Of a stretch of 64,000 nucleotides of DNA, positions 16,182 through 25,420 are shown one piece after another (position 1 is the stretch's first letter; every line of letters starts with the position of its first letter). The translations under genes were made by a program, and so were the position numbers. The notes under the pieces were generated by a model. It had not been told where the DNA came from. It saw nothing but the letters and a program-made list of their open reading frames with translations, and did not search any database. Origin of the DNA: Oligoflexus sp. GTDB lineage: Bacteria > Bdellovibrionota_B > Oligoflexia > Oligoflexales > Oligoflexaceae. The stretch is from assembly GCA_014378195.1 (NCBI GenBank), contig JACMOC010000029.1, forward strand, positions 51,709 to 115,708, in the 5' to 3' direction.

Positions 16182-17363
16182 TCAGCGTTTTAATCCGCGT
16201 CGTCTTACTTCCGTGGACAGCAGATTAAGCTCTCGACTCGTTTGGCCAAGGACCGAGCTATTCTCTTGTGCGCGACGCGTAAGGTAGGGCAGGAGCTCGT
16301 TTACGGTTCCGTAGGGCACGTATTTGGCAACATTATAGTCTTTTGCGGCTAGGTTGAAACTCAGGTTATCACTCATACCGAGTAATTGGGCAAAATGAAT
16401 TCGGGAATCATGAGGCTCGAAGTTTTGCTTTTGCATCAGCCCGGCAAGGTGCTTTACTGATTTTTCGTTATGAGTTCCGGCGCAGACAGCTATGCGATCA
16501 ACATGATCCATGCAAAACGTCAAAGCATCGTCATAGGCGTTGTCGGTGAGTTCTTTGCTTGCATAGATAGGGGAGCGGGTTCCGAGCTGTACGGCGCGTC
16601 GATTCTCTTTTTCCATGTAAGCGCCCCGGACGAGTTTTACGCCGAGAAAATAGTGACCCTGTTCGGCAGCTGCAAAGGCCTCTTTGAGGAAGGCCAGGCG
16701 ATCGTGCCGATACATCTGAATCGTGTTAAAAACGATAGCGCGCTGCTTATTGTATTTCTGCATCATATCTTTGGCGAGAGCATCGACGGTATTTTGAAAC
16801 CATGATTCTTCGGCATCAACCATGATACGAACGTTTTTATTCGCCGCGTAGGAACAGATGTTTTCAAAGCGTTTGTGAACCCTTTGGAATGCGGCTTCTT
16901 CGAAAGGTGTCAGACCCGTGCCTGTTTCCACTTTGGTCAAAAGCTCGATGCTGCCAATTCCAGAGGGTTTGAAGACAGCAAATGGAATCGATCCATGCTG
17001 GGCGGCTTCCTCAATGGTGCGGATAATTTCGGTCTCAACGGCATCGAAATCGCTTTCTTTGCCTTCGCCCTCACGAGCAAAGTCAAGGATAGTGCCAACG
17101 TGAAACTCTGCGAGTTCGTCAACGCGCTTCAGAGATTCTTTGATCGTTTCACCACCGCAAAAGTGGGCAAAAACCGTCGACTTGATAAGGCTTTGTATTG
17201 GCAGGTGAAGTTTGATCGCAATATCGGTCATCACCGGGCCCATGGCCACCACGATTGGTTTGCCAATGACTTTAAAAAGCCAGTAGGCGCGGCGAAGTTC
17301 GTAATGAGTCAAGTGCTTGAAGGCAACTGCGGTGTCGTTAAAATCGGGAATCGATTGAGCCAT
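16182..17363 (-). CDS. proline dehydrogenase
   Basis: A 393-residue monofunctional FAD-dependent proline dehydrogenase that oxidises proline to delta-1-pyrroline-5-carboxylate. The barrel motifs are present: FAVFKPSGIGS, VRIMVDAEESWFQ, FNTIQMYRHD, GVKLVRGAYMEKE and the C-terminal YLTRRAQENSS that contacts substrate. It resembles the eukaryote-like PRODH form rather than bifunctional PutA, and no P5C dehydrogenase is adjacent. I prefer the ATG at 17363, with GGAG 7 bases upstream, over one 36 bases earlier without a ribosome site. With hutGF it points to amino acids as a carbon source. Confidence 0.9.
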   Translation of the reverse strand: MAQSIPDFNDTAVAFKHLTHYELRRAYWLFKVIGKPIVVAMGPVMTDIAIKLHLPIQSLIKSTVFAHFCGGETIKESLKRVDELAEFHVGTILDFAREGEGKESDFDAVETEIIRTIEEAAQHGSIPFAVFKPSGIGSIELLTKVETGTGLTPFEEAAFQRVHKRFENICSYAANKNVRIMVDAEESWFQNTVDALAKDMMQKYNKQRAIVFNTIQMYRHDRLAFLKEAFAAAEQGHYFLGVKLVRGAYMEKENRRAVQLGTRSPIYASKELTDNAYDDALTFCMDHVDRIAVCAGTHNEKSVKHLAGLMQKQNFEPHDSRIHFAQLLGMSDNLSFNLAAKDYNVAKYVPYGTVNELLPYLTRRAQENSSVLGQTSRELNLLSTEVRRRGLKR

Positions 17364-17419
17364 GAGGTCGCTCCTGTCAGTGAGATCGTCTCGTATCATA
17401 AGTGACGCCTGAGGCCATC

Positions 17420-17456
17420 AAAAAAAGCCCTGAACCGTGAAGCTCACGGCTTTTGG
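17420..17456 (-). terminator. intrinsic terminator after the slipin gene
   Basis: On the minus strand AAAGCC pairs with GGCTTT around an inner CCGTGA/TCACGG stem, followed by seven T. It lies just past the slipin stop and separates that operon from proline dehydrogenase. Confidence 0.75.
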
Positions 17457-17473
17457 TGACCAAAAACTATAAC

Positions 17474-18232
17474 TTATTTGTTAGCCAGGGTCTTCATCGT
17501 TTCCAGGAGATCGATTGGGAGCGGGAAAAAGATGGTTTTTGTATTCTGCTCAGTCGACATATCCGACATAGTCTGCAAATAGCGCAATTGGAGTGCGGTG
17601 GGATTCGCCGAAATCAAGTCGGCTGCATTTTTGAGCATTTGAGCCGCTTGGAATTCGCCTTCAGCCGAAATTACTTTCGCGCGGCGTTCCCGCTCAGCTT
17701 CCGCTTGGCGAGCCATGGCCCGTTGCATGTCGGGCGGAAGATCGACGTGTTTCACTTCAACAGCCGTGACTTTGATCCCCCAGGGATCGGTGTTTTGGTC
17801 GAGAATGATCTGCAGTTTTTTGTTGATCTGATCACGTTCGGATAGGAGTTCGTCCATCGAATGCTCACCAAGCGCTGACCTAAGGTGGGTCTGCGCAAGC
17901 TGAGTCGTGGCGTAGAGATAGTTCTCGACCTTAAGAACGGCACGCATCGGATCCACCACGTGGAAATAAAGGACAGCATTGACCTTAAGAGAAATGTTGT
18001 CCTTCGTGATGACATCCTGTGGGGGGATATCCATAGTCACAGTTCGGGTGGAGACACGGGCTTCCACTTTATCGATCAGGGGAAGCAAAAATATGATGCC
18101 TGGGCCCCGAGGTTCCGGCAAAACGCGTCCAAAGCGAAAAATAATAGCCCGCTCGTACTCGGGTATAATGCGAAAGATCGACAAAGCAATAAAGACGATA
18201 AAAATAATCGCAAGTATTAAACCAAAACCCAT
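17474..18232 (-). CDS. slipin (SPFH/band 7 membrane protein)
   Basis: A 252-residue stomatin-like protein: one N-terminal membrane segment ([19 protein letters not shown]), then an SPFH domain with [27 protein letters not shown] and the [15 protein letters not shown] coiled region. Slipins form oligomeric membrane-domain scaffolds. The downstream partner in most genomes is a membrane protease of the NfeD family, and here nfeD lies immediately upstream. The start at 18232 is chosen because AAAGGA is 7 bases before it, making the pair 17 bases apart. Confidence 0.92.
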   Translation of the reverse strand: MGFGLILAIIFIVFIALSIFRIIPEYERAIIFRFGRVLPEPRGPGIIFLLPLIDKVEARVSTRTVTMDIPPQDVITKDNISLKVNAVLYFHVVDPMRAVLKVENYLYATTQLAQTHLRSALGEHSMDELLSERDQINKKLQIILDQNTDPWGIKVTAVEVKHVDLPPDMQRAMARQAEAERERRAKVISAEGEFQAAQMLKNAADLISANPTALQLRYLQTMSDMSTEQNTKTIFFPLPIDLLETMKTLANK

Positions 18233-18249
18233 GATGCAGTCCTTTCCAG

Positions 18250-19551
18250 TCAAAGCAAACGAACGCTCAACATTAGACCATCGCGCGCCACAACTCCAAG
18301 TCTATCTCCGCGCTGCACAAAAGTTCCGTCCGGAACGCGAGCCGACCATAATTCACCATTCAGGCGCAGCATACCTTGGCCACTCGTGAAATCATCGACT
18401 GCTATTCCTGTTTCGCCAACAAGAGCTTCTCCGCCTGTTTTGTGACGCATGCGCCGACTGCGGATAAGCAATATTCCGAGGCTGATGAAAACACCGGCGA
18501 TGAGAAAACAGCTTGGTAGGATGGTGTAGAGTGAAATCGACAGGCCCCAGGAGTTTTTCCCATCGATAAGTAGCAGAGAGCCGACGATAAAACCTGCAAA
18601 TCCACCCAGTCCCAAAACCCCAAAACTCGGGACAAAGATTTCTGCAACCATGCAGAGAATAGAACCGAGTATCAAAAGGGAAGCCCCGACATTGATAGGA
18701 AGTATAGAACCGGCAATAAGAGAGAGAATAAGGGAGGTCGCTCCAAGCACTCCGGGAAGTATCGAGGCCGGGTGCATAAATTCCAGGATAATGCCGAGGA
18801 TTCCAGCCACAAAAAGGATGTAGAAGAGAGTGGGGTTGCTTAGGATCGCCAGAGCATCTTCTTTAAAAGAGGTCGTATAAAGATCTATCGTGGCATTTTT
18901 GCTTTGTATTGTGACGGTCTGTTGGGCGTTTAAGCTTATGACTTTACCGTCAATCGATTCCAGGGTTTCGCGCGGTGACGTGGCAATAAGATCGATAAGA
19001 TTGTTTTTGAGTGCATCATCGGCCGTGACAGCTAATGAATTCGCGACAAGCGAGGCCGCGATCGCCACGTTCCGTTTTCTGAAGGCGGCGATAGATTCCA
19101 TAAAAGCCATCGTATCGTTTTCGATCTTTACGTCCAGATCGGATTCCTTATCGATATTTGACCCATCAAATTCAACCGGATGGGCCGCCCCTATGTTGCT
19201 GGCAGGTGCCATCGCTGCCACGTTCGCGGCTAAGGTGATGAAAGCGCCGGCACTCCCAGCATGAGCCCCTGAGGGACCAACCCAGACAACGATAGGAAGG
19301 CTCGAAGCGAAGAGGGCCTTCACCATATGGCGAGTTGAGTCCAATGATCCACCCGGGCTGTCGAGGACGATGATCACGCCTTGGTCTTGTTCCTTTTCGG
19401 CAAGGGTAAGGGCGTTATCCAGTATAGCCTCCGATGCGGAGCTTATTGTTCCAATGTTGATTTGGAGCCACTTTGGTGCGCTTGCCCAAGCCGTTTGGAT
19501 AAACAAGGGGAGAACGAGGACTGAAAAAAGCCAGTTCCGGAGAGATGTCAT
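18250..19551 (-). CDS. NfeD family membrane-bound serine protease
   Basis: A 433-residue NfeD1b-type protein. After the signal peptide comes a ClpP-like Ser protease domain ([29 protein letters not shown] with the candidate catalytic Ser, NIGAAHPV). It is followed by four or five membrane segments (about 235-365) and a C-terminal OB-fold NfeD domain ([12 protein letters not shown]...[11 protein letters not shown]). Together with the slipin it would form a membrane quality-control complex. GAGG 7 bases before the ATG supports the start. Confidence 0.92.
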   Translation of the reverse strand: MTSLRNWLFSVLVLPLFIQTAWASAPKWLQINIGTISSASEAILDNALTLAEKEQDQGVIIVLDSPGGSLDSTRHMVKALFASSLPIVVWVGPSGAHAGSAGAFITLAANVAAMAPASNIGAAHPVEFDGSNIDKESDLDVKIENDTMAFMESIAAFRKRNVAIAASLVANSLAVTADDALKNNLIDLIATSPRETLESIDGKVISLNAQQTVTIQSKNATIDLYTTSFKEDALAILSNPTLFYILFVAGILGIILEFMHPASILPGVLGATSLILSLIAGSILPINVGASLLILGSILCMVAEIFVPSFGVLGLGGFAGFIVGSLLLIDGKNSWGLSISLYTILPSCFLIAGVFISLGILLIRSRRMRHKTGGEALVGETGIAVDDFTSGQGMLRLNGELWSARVPDGTFVQRGDRLGVVARDGLMLSVRLL

Positions 19552-19663
19552 AGCTAAACCTCGATTGGGAACCCATGAAAAGCCGCTGTTCTCATGAGTA
19601 GGCTTAGCAAATTTTGGAGGAGAGGTCGATAGGCGCCTGTTTGGCTCTCTACTTTACAGTGGT

Positions 19664-19924
19664 TTATTTTGAATTGCATTTCACCGTGATGGTTTTTTGT
19701 ATAGTAACAAAGCCTTCGGACCTATGGTGCGCAAGGGTCTGGTAGCCTTTGGGGCAAAGTGTCCGAGCCATGGCTTTGCAATTTTCGATTTCGTTCATGA
19801 AAGAGTGGGAGCAATCAATGTCGTATAGGGAGTCCACGCCCGAACTTATGTCAGAGTAAGTTGTGGTGCAGGCAGTTTCGGTCATTGCCGCGAAAGACAT
19901 TAAAAAAAGCGCCCAGGTCTTCAT
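19664..19924 (-). CDS. small cysteine-containing lipoprotein, function unknown
   Basis: An 86-residue predicted lipoprotein (signal peptide to TETAC, Cys19) with five further cysteines spread through the mature part, suggesting disulfides. GAGG precedes the ATG by 5 bases. It lies 39 bases after the TonB receptor on the same strand. Whether it belongs to that operon is unclear. I do not recognise the family. Confidence 0.65.
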   Translation of the reverse strand: MKTWALFLMSFAAMTETACTTTYSDISSGVDSLYDIDCSHSFMNEIENCKAMARTLCPKGYQTLAHHRSEGFVTIQKTITVKCNSK

Positions 19925-19965
19925 GTTTTCCTCGCGATAAGGCCTGTTCCGATCAATTGTGTTTA

Positions 19966-22011
19966 TTACTCCATATTATACACCAAAGAAACGACCCATT
20001 GTCGTCCCGGGAGAGGTGCGCCTGCGAAATCACTATAGGCCGTGCGGCCCTTGATTGTCCCAGAAGAGATCTCAACGTCTTGGGTGTTGAGAAGGTTGCG
20101 TAGGGCCAGGCCTATTTCGTAGGATGCGAATTTGTAATCCGTATTGAGGTCATAGATAAAAGCGCCTGGGAGCTTTACGGAATTGGATGTGTCCCGATAG
20201 ATCAGGCTTCGATAACGGGCCGTGAAATAGGACGACACGCTTCCAAGCCACTGTTCGCGCCATTCCGTGACAAAAATCCGATCCGGAATACCGGGCAACC
20301 GCTTTTTTGGATTGCGCGTTGTATCAAAGGCGCCAAAATCTGATATTTTGAAGGATAGGGATGTTGATTTCCCGTGCCAGCCAAGAGTTCCGTCATAACC
20401 TCTTATTTTGGTTTTTGCTATATTGAGGGCTTTGCTTGCACTTGCGAACACCTGGACAAAGATGATTTTGTCATCCGTATCATCACTATACATCGATGCA
20501 CCAAGGTCCAAACCAAACTGCCTTGTGAAAAATCCGAGTTCATGATGAGTGATCTTTTCGGCATTTAACGTATCGTTTGGTCTCGCCGTACTTCCGTTTC
20601 CATACTCTTCATAGAGCGAAGGAAGGCGCTCGGTTTTCGCGACCTGCGCATAGACACCGTCATCGAAATCACCAAGAGCCAGACTTAGAGCGTTGGCGAC
20701 GCTTTTTTTGTGGGTACGCGGCCGATTACTTTCGCCCCCAATAGAAGGGGCTATCAAATCGTTTTTATCAAACTGATGCTGCTCGGAATGTTTAAGTTCG
20801 ATAAGAACGTAATCGATGGGTGATAAAGCCAGGCCGGCGAGGCCAACTGTGTTTGTTCGTTTTAGATTCGTGCCGAGATAACCATCGAAGGTTTGTTTGA
20901 TCGCACTTTCGGATTCTTCAAAACTGAGCGAACTCCGTATTTCATCATTCGCTGTTTTTAAATGGACACCCTGGCGATTGGAATCCACTGCCATTGTTGC
21001 TTGTTTTGCGACGCGGAGGACGCGGCGGTCCTCATCGTCAGTATCCCGTTTATCATCGGTTTTGCCGACGTGAGCCCCGATGTTGAGACCATCAAATACA
21101 AGAATATTTTTCCAAGTTCTATTGAGACTGAGATCGGTGAGATAACCCCTAGAATTTTCGCGGGCGTTAGAATCCGCAAGGACGCTGCTCGAAGGAATGC
21201 CTCCGCTTGAACTATGAAACCAACCAAATGCTTGTAACGTGTAAGCCCCAAATGTCTTCCGAAACACGGGGATGATCTGATGGGAGCGTTGATCATTGTT
21301 GTCGCGTGTTTTTTCGGTGTCATCGCTTGGATTCGAGGGGGTGCTGTTATCTGAATAGTATTGATAATGGCCGCTCGTTTGATGAGTTCGGGCGTAAAGG
21401 CGAAATTCCTCACCTTCGCTTTTTTGAATGCCTAAGCCCCATACGGCGAGTCCGTAGGGTGAGCCTGTCGAAAGACCGGCACTGGCGGTTGATTTTGCCG
21501 TGTTTTTGAAGCGATAGCGAATCGTGCCTATCGAATTGATGTTCGGTACGTCCAGAGGCGAGATACCCTGGTGAAGTTCCATGGATCCAAACGCGCGTAA
21601 GTCAAGGTCCTCAACCAAGGGATAAGCGGAATAGGGATCTTGCAAAAGGGTGTCTTCGAGATAAACGTCGATGAGTTTGCTGTCTTCAGCGCGAATTTTG
21701 GGTATCGTAAAACCGGAGGGAGCTATACGGCCGGTTTCCGTAAAGATGAGGGAGCTTTCCTTTTTGAGCTGAGTCATCGTATCAAAGCGCGAGCTTTCGT
21801 TCGGCTGAATCAGTATCGATTGGCTGTCGCGCGAGACACGCGCGTGTTCCTCTTTTATCCGAGTCGCAGTTACAGTCATTTCTTCGGTCTGGTTCGCACC
21901 CGATAAAGAGGGCTCCAAAGTCTGGCAGGAGCCAGGCCGTGGAGCCGCAACCGTAATTGAGAAAAGAACAGAAAGAGGCATCAAATTGAGTTTGAAGCCT
22001 GTTATATTCAT
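19966..22011 (-). CDS. TonB-dependent outer membrane receptor, probable cobalamin/corrinoid
   Basis: A 681-residue receptor: signal peptide, a TonB-box-like EEMTVTATR near 43-51, a plug domain (IPKIRAEDSKLIDVYLEDTL, ELHQGISPLDVPNINSIGTIRYRF), then a 22-strand-sized barrel ending in aromatic WVVSLVYNME. The start codon shares a base with the stop of the upstream propeller lipoprotein gene (TAATG), so translation is coupled. A cobalamin riboswitch heads the transcript, so a B12-type substrate is inferred. Sequence alone does not identify the ligand. Confidence 0.88.
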   Translation of the reverse strand: MNITGFKLNLMPLSVLFSITVAAPRPGSCQTLEPSLSGANQTEEMTVTATRIKEEHARVSRDSQSILIQPNESSRFDTMTQLKKESSLIFTETGRIAPSGFTIPKIRAEDSKLIDVYLEDTLLQDPYSAYPLVEDLDLRAFGSMELHQGISPLDVPNINSIGTIRYRFKNTAKSTASAGLSTGSPYGLAVWGLGIQKSEGEEFRLYARTHQTSGHYQYYSDNSTPSNPSDDTEKTRDNNDQRSHQIIPVFRKTFGAYTLQAFGWFHSSSGGIPSSSVLADSNARENSRGYLTDLSLNRTWKNILVFDGLNIGAHVGKTDDKRDTDDEDRRVLRVAKQATMAVDSNRQGVHLKTANDEIRSSLSFEESESAIKQTFDGYLGTNLKRTNTVGLAGLALSPIDYVLIELKHSEQHQFDKNDLIAPSIGGESNRPRTHKKSVANALSLALGDFDDGVYAQVAKTERLPSLYEEYGNGSTARPNDTLNAEKITHHELGFFTRQFGLDLGASMYSDDTDDKIIFVQVFASASKALNIAKTKIRGYDGTLGWHGKSTSLSFKISDFGAFDTTRNPKKRLPGIPDRIFVTEWREQWLGSVSSYFTARYRSLIYRDTSNSVKLPGAFIYDLNTDYKFASYEIGLALRNLLNTQDVEISSGTIKGRTAYSDFAGAPLPGRQWVVSLVYNME

Positions 22012-23222
22012 TAGTAAATAAATGTTCCTGAGTAAGGTATTCCGTCAAAAGCCTTCACAACTTTCGATCCGTCGGCTTTGACGATCGTGAATTTACCGAC
22101 CGTGTCTGTGTTTACGTCACCAATCAGGAGGTTGCCGCGGAAGGCATCATAAAAGAATCCGAAATAACCACCTGAAGCAGCCTCATATTCGTAGACAGAG
22201 GTAGCAATTTTAGCAATCGCATCGAATTTCATGATGCGTTTTGTATAAACATCGCCGACTTTCTGGTCGATTTGAGCCAGGACTTTTGTGTCGTCGCCGG
22301 TCGAGATCGCGCCACCGTTGTTATAATATCCCCTACCATCAAGGTTCCAGAGTTCCATAGCGGTATTATTGAGAGTATTGATTTGCTCGATCCCAGCGTG
22401 GCATTCGCCATGAGTTGCCGAGGCGACAACAAAGCGTGAGCATGTGCTCATGAGCAAGAGGGCGTTGCTTTCTGAGGCAGTTTTAATAGGGGTTGGAAAG
22501 GAGCCTTTGACTTTGATTCCCTGCACTTTCGGGGTCACGGGATCGAGATCGATAGGGAAAACACTCTGTCCTATTTGTGTCAAAACAAAGACAGTCTGCG
22601 ATCCGTCAACCGTATAATTACTTCCTTCAAAGGCTCCCGCCTGGTGCACAACATAAATATAAGTAATTGTGCCTACTATTTTTTTGAAGAGAGAATCGGG
22701 TGAGAACCTGCTGCCAGCTGGGAGATCCCAATCTGCGCTTACATCCGAAATTTTCGCTCCGGTTGTTTTATTCATAAGCGAGAGTTTGTGATCGTTGTAA
22801 TTAGCAAGGAGAATAACATTGTTGCCGAGGTCAACAACATCGTGTGGGTCGCCTTCACCACCCGCGGTAAAAGCGAGCTCATCACCTTTGGTGAGGGTTT
22901 TTTTATCAGCGCTGGGCGTAAAGACGCGGAAGCTCTGTTGTCCAGTCGCGCGATTGAAAAGCAAAACCTCAGGATTGGCTTTGTAAACAACGGCATCCGA
23001 CGATTGAAAATCAAGGAGTTTCTCAATTTCAAAGGTGTCCGGATCCATGCGGTAAAGACTTGAAGCCCACGGAAAAGTCGTACTGTTGTTTCCCGTAAAT
23101 AAAAGGCCAGCGGAAGCGGTGGCGACAACTCCGTTTGCAGAGCCGCTCGCATTGTCATCATCTTTTTTACAAGACACCAGGGATAGGCACACAAGGGCAG
23201 CGACAGAAGCATGGCGCAACAT
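22011..23222 (-). CDS. beta-propeller-like lipoprotein in B12 operon (BtuG-like role)
   Basis: A 403-residue lipoprotein (lipobox SLVSC, Cys18). Repeated blocks such as LYRMDPDTFEIEKLLDF, DVVDLGNNVILLANYNDHKLSLM and IMKFDAIAKIATSVYEYEA, with a closing GNLLIGDVNTDTVGKF, read like blades of a seven- or eight-blade propeller. It precedes and overlaps the TonB receptor gene and follows a cobalamin riboswitch. In Bacteroidota the surface propeller lipoprotein BtuG captures B12 for BtuB. This one would play a similar role by inference; homology was not tested. AAAGGA 6 bases before ATG 23222 fixes the start. Confidence 0.7.
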   Translation of the reverse strand: MLRHASVAALVCLSLVSCKKDDDNASGSANGVVATASAGLLFTGNNSTTFPWASSLYRMDPDTFEIEKLLDFQSSDAVVYKANPEVLLFNRATGQQSFRVFTPSADKKTLTKGDELAFTAGGEGDPHDVVDLGNNVILLANYNDHKLSLMNKTTGAKISDVSADWDLPAGSRFSPDSLFKKIVGTITYIYVVHQAGAFEGSNYTVDGSQTVFVLTQIGQSVFPIDLDPVTPKVQGIKVKGSFPTPIKTASESNALLLMSTCSRFVVASATHGECHAGIEQINTLNNTAMELWNLDGRGYYNNGGAISTGDDTKVLAQIDQKVGDVYTKRIMKFDAIAKIATSVYEYEAASGGYFGFFYDAFRGNLLIGDVNTDTVGKFTIVKADGSKVVKAFDGIPYSGTFIY

Positions 23223-23247
23223 AATAAGTCCTTTGCTCGAAGGTTGA

Positions 23248-23345
23248 ATGCTTGGTGGTGTTCGGGCTCGTAATATCTTACTTACCGTTGCGGCACAGCG
23301 CCGGAGTTGCACCGGTCTTTCCCATTACCCAAGCAGAGTCTCATG
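23248..23345 (-). promoter_or_regulatory. cobalamin riboswitch
   Basis: On the minus strand the leader carries GGGAA, then an ACCGG..CCGG hairpin, GCGCTGTGCCGCAACGGTAAG (B12-box-like, around 23280-23305) and GAGCCCGAACACC (around 23258-23272). These occur in the order of the cobalamin aptamer. GCTTGG (23329-23334) can pair with CCAAGC (23250-23255) as the closing stem. It ends about 30 bases before the lipoprotein ATG. Outer limits are approximate. It should repress the lipoprotein-TonB receptor genes when cobalamin is plentiful. Confidence 0.85.
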
Positions 23346-23401
23346 ATATTGAAGAATTAGATTCGGTATGTCAACTAGCTGAGATCACTAATCATGCCAA
23401 T

Positions 23402-23435
23402 AAAACAGACCGGCAAGTGCTTTCTTGCTGGTCTG
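23402..23435 (-). terminator. probable terminator after the PilZ gene
   Basis: Read on the minus strand, CAGACC..CAAG pairs with CTTG..GGTCTG around a short loop, followed by TTTTATT. It isolates the riboswitch operon from the upstream PilZ transcript. Confidence 0.6.
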
Positions 23436-23463
23436 TATGAGCGTCAAGAGGATGGAATGCGAG

Positions 23464-23691
23464 TTACACGAAACAATTCAACCAAGTTTTAAATGGTGTC
23501 GCAGAGGTGCGCGCGCTTTGGTTCGTTTCATCAAATTCTAGGAATACATTGTTATTACAAACAAGGTTTTCGGAATTACAGAATCGGGTCAGATGCCCTG
23601 AAATCTCTTCAATCTTTAGGAATTCTGTGACAAATCGTGCAGGGTCATAGATGGGCTTTAGAGCAAAGGCAAACCTTCGCGGGCCTGGCAA
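23464..23691 (-). other. possible short reading frame, doubtful
   Basis: A 75-codon frame that begins with TTG inside the end of the PilZ gene in another frame. It has no usable ribosome site, but the stretch DPARFVTEFLKIEEISG and three Cys look protein-like. It could be a gene remnant or a frameshifted tail of the PilZ protein. No family recognised. Confidence 0.25.
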
Positions 23692-24413
23692 ATCCTTTCG
23701 ATAACAGGTATGACTGCTGTTTGCAGCGATGCCTGCTCCATCGTTCCAGTCAGTATAAGAAGGGCTTGGTCAAGGACCTTCCCATCAGGCGACGAATCAC
23801 GAGTCATCCGCGCCGCCCGCCCATTGTCGTCCAGGGATTTACCGGTCGTAAGCTGGTTCGCCTTGATACTCAGCTCAAGGTAGTCTTTGCCAGAGCGGAA
23901 CGTCATATGAGTGTCGGAGCAAGGATCACCGCTTGAAGCGATTAAGAGATCCGAGGGGCCTTCACCGCGCAGGACCCACTCATAACTGTTCTTCGTCTGA
24001 TCCTTCAGCGCGGAGGAATCAATAGTGCGCATGCTCAGCCCGTGTCCTATGCCTTCCAACAGAGGCTGAAGAAAACTTATCAGGGCCTGATCGCGATCTT
24101 CAAAACGTGTCCCCACATAATCCTTGCCGCGGTGAGTCACGGTCAGTCGCGCGCTGATGCTTCGGCTTAAAAACCTGATAACTATAGGGAAAGTGTCCGT
24201 GTCCTCGGGCGCTTTCCGAATGCCCATACCACCGAAAGAAAGGTTTATGATGGGGGTCAGCTCCCCGTTTGGAAGTTGGACGAAAAAGAGTTTGGACTGA
24301 TTGAGATTGAACCGTTGATAAACGCGGCTTTCTCTTTTTCCTTCAAGGGGAGCAGCAGGTTTTTTGATCAAACCTTTTAAGGCCGAGATGAAGTTCGTCA
24401 TGTCGCGACTCAT
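23658..24413 (-). CDS. PilZ-domain protein
   Basis: A 251-residue cytoplasmic protein. Residues about 27-110 are a PilZ domain: RESRVYQR supplies the RxxxR-type motif and NLSFGGMGI the D/NxSxxG motif, both needed to bind cyclic di-GMP. The remaining 140 residues form a second domain that I do not recognise (SSALKDQTKNSYEWVL, DLLIASSGDPCSDTHMTF). Likely a c-di-GMP effector for motility or surface behaviour. The start may instead be the ATG at 24401; neither has a strong ribosome site. Confidence 0.8.
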   Translation of the reverse strand: MSRDMTNFISALKGLIKKPAAPLEGKRESRVYQRFNLNQSKLFFVQLPNGELTPIINLSFGGMGIRKAPEDTDTFPIVIRFLSRSISARLTVTHRGKDYVGTRFEDRDQALISFLQPLLEGIGHGLSMRTIDSSALKDQTKNSYEWVLRGEGPSDLLIASSGDPCSDTHMTFRSGKDYLELSIKANQLTTGKSLDDNGRAARMTRDSSPDGKVLDQALLILTGTMEQASLQTAVIPVIERICQAREGLPLL

Positions 24414-24559
24414 GGCTGGAGAGTTAAATGATTCGGCATCATATCATAGAATGGTCTCGAGTCGCGCCTTTGGGCGGAGTCGACACTCAAGGCCGAATCG
24501 CATAAGATGCGGAAGCCAGCATTCCCATTGTATCGTCCCGAATGAGGCCCAACGTTCTC

Positions 24560-25160
24560 ATGAGTGAATACCGACTGGAATCCTCGTCATCCAAAGTTCT
24601 CGTGATTTTCGCCCATCCCAATAGCGATCACTCGCGCGTTCATCGATCGCTATTGCGGGCTATTTGCGATTTGCCGGCTGTTACAATTGTCGACTTGTAC
24701 CAAGAATACCCAGATTTTCTCATTGATGTTGAACGCGAGCAGGCTCGGATTGCACAGCATCAGATGATCGTTTTTCAGCACCCTATCTTTTGGTACAGCT
24801 GTCCACCTTTACTCAAGGAGTGGATGGATTCCGTCCTGGAAAAGGGTTGTCTATGGCGAAGGCGGGGACGAGATGAAGGGCAAGGATTTTCTTCAAGTGC
24901 TTTCAACAGGAGGGCCGGATTCCGCCTATATAAGAAGCGGTTACAATCGTTTTACCCTTAATGAGCTCCTCAGGCCATTTGAGGCGACAGCGGTGCTTTG
25001 CGGTTGGAATTATCATCAGCCTTTTGTTGTCCAAGGCGTGAATTCTATCGATGCCAATCAACTCCATGCATTTGGCGAACGCTATCGTCAGCTGATCGAG
25101 CGGTATATCACGGAAGGCGCGCGTGTGCTTGAGAGACTCGATACCTCGACTCATTCTTAA
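24560..25160 (+). pseudogene. frameshifted KefF/KefG-like NAD(P)H oxidoreductase
   Basis: Flavodoxin-fold quinone reductase of the type that accompanies Kef potassium-efflux systems, split by a frameshift near 24850-24860. The first frame gives KVLVIFAHPNSDHSRVHRSLL, then QHPIFWYSCPPLLKEWMDSVLEKG. The second gives YGEGGDEMKGKDFLQVLSTGG, then a regular C-terminal half. The joined product would be about 200 residues, the family size. The indel falls where FAYGxGG is expected. Sequencing error is possible, but the next gene is also broken. Confidence 0.8.
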
Positions 25161-25177
25161 ATTAGGTCAAATGATCC

Positions 25178-25408
25178 ATGAATAATATTTTGATTTTTCT
25201 CGTTACTCTGCTTGGTGCTTCCGTCCTCATTGTCCCGTTTACGGCACGCCTGGGGCTTGGCTCGGTGATTGGCTATCTGCTGGCCGGTGCGAATGAAAAA
25301 GAGTTGATATCCCAAACCCGTGAGGCTCGGGCCGCACTTGATCGACTTTTTGTGCAGGATATGGTGTCGATCAAAACGCCCGATGACGAAGATGAGAGTT
25401 GGGGTTAA
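25178..25408 (+). pseudogene. KefB/KefC-type antiporter with large internal deletion
   Basis: The first 37 residues (MNNILIFLVTLLGASVLIVP through GLGSVIGYLLAG) match the start of a glutathione-gated K+/H+ antiporter of about 600 residues. After Gly37 (near 25288) the frame continues as ANEKELISQTREARAALDRLFVQDM, which resembles the extreme C-terminus of the same family. Some 500 or more codons of transport and TrkA-N domains are therefore missing in frame. Only one membrane helix remains, so it cannot transport. Confidence 0.75.
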
Positions 25409-25420
25409 ATGTAGGTTGCG

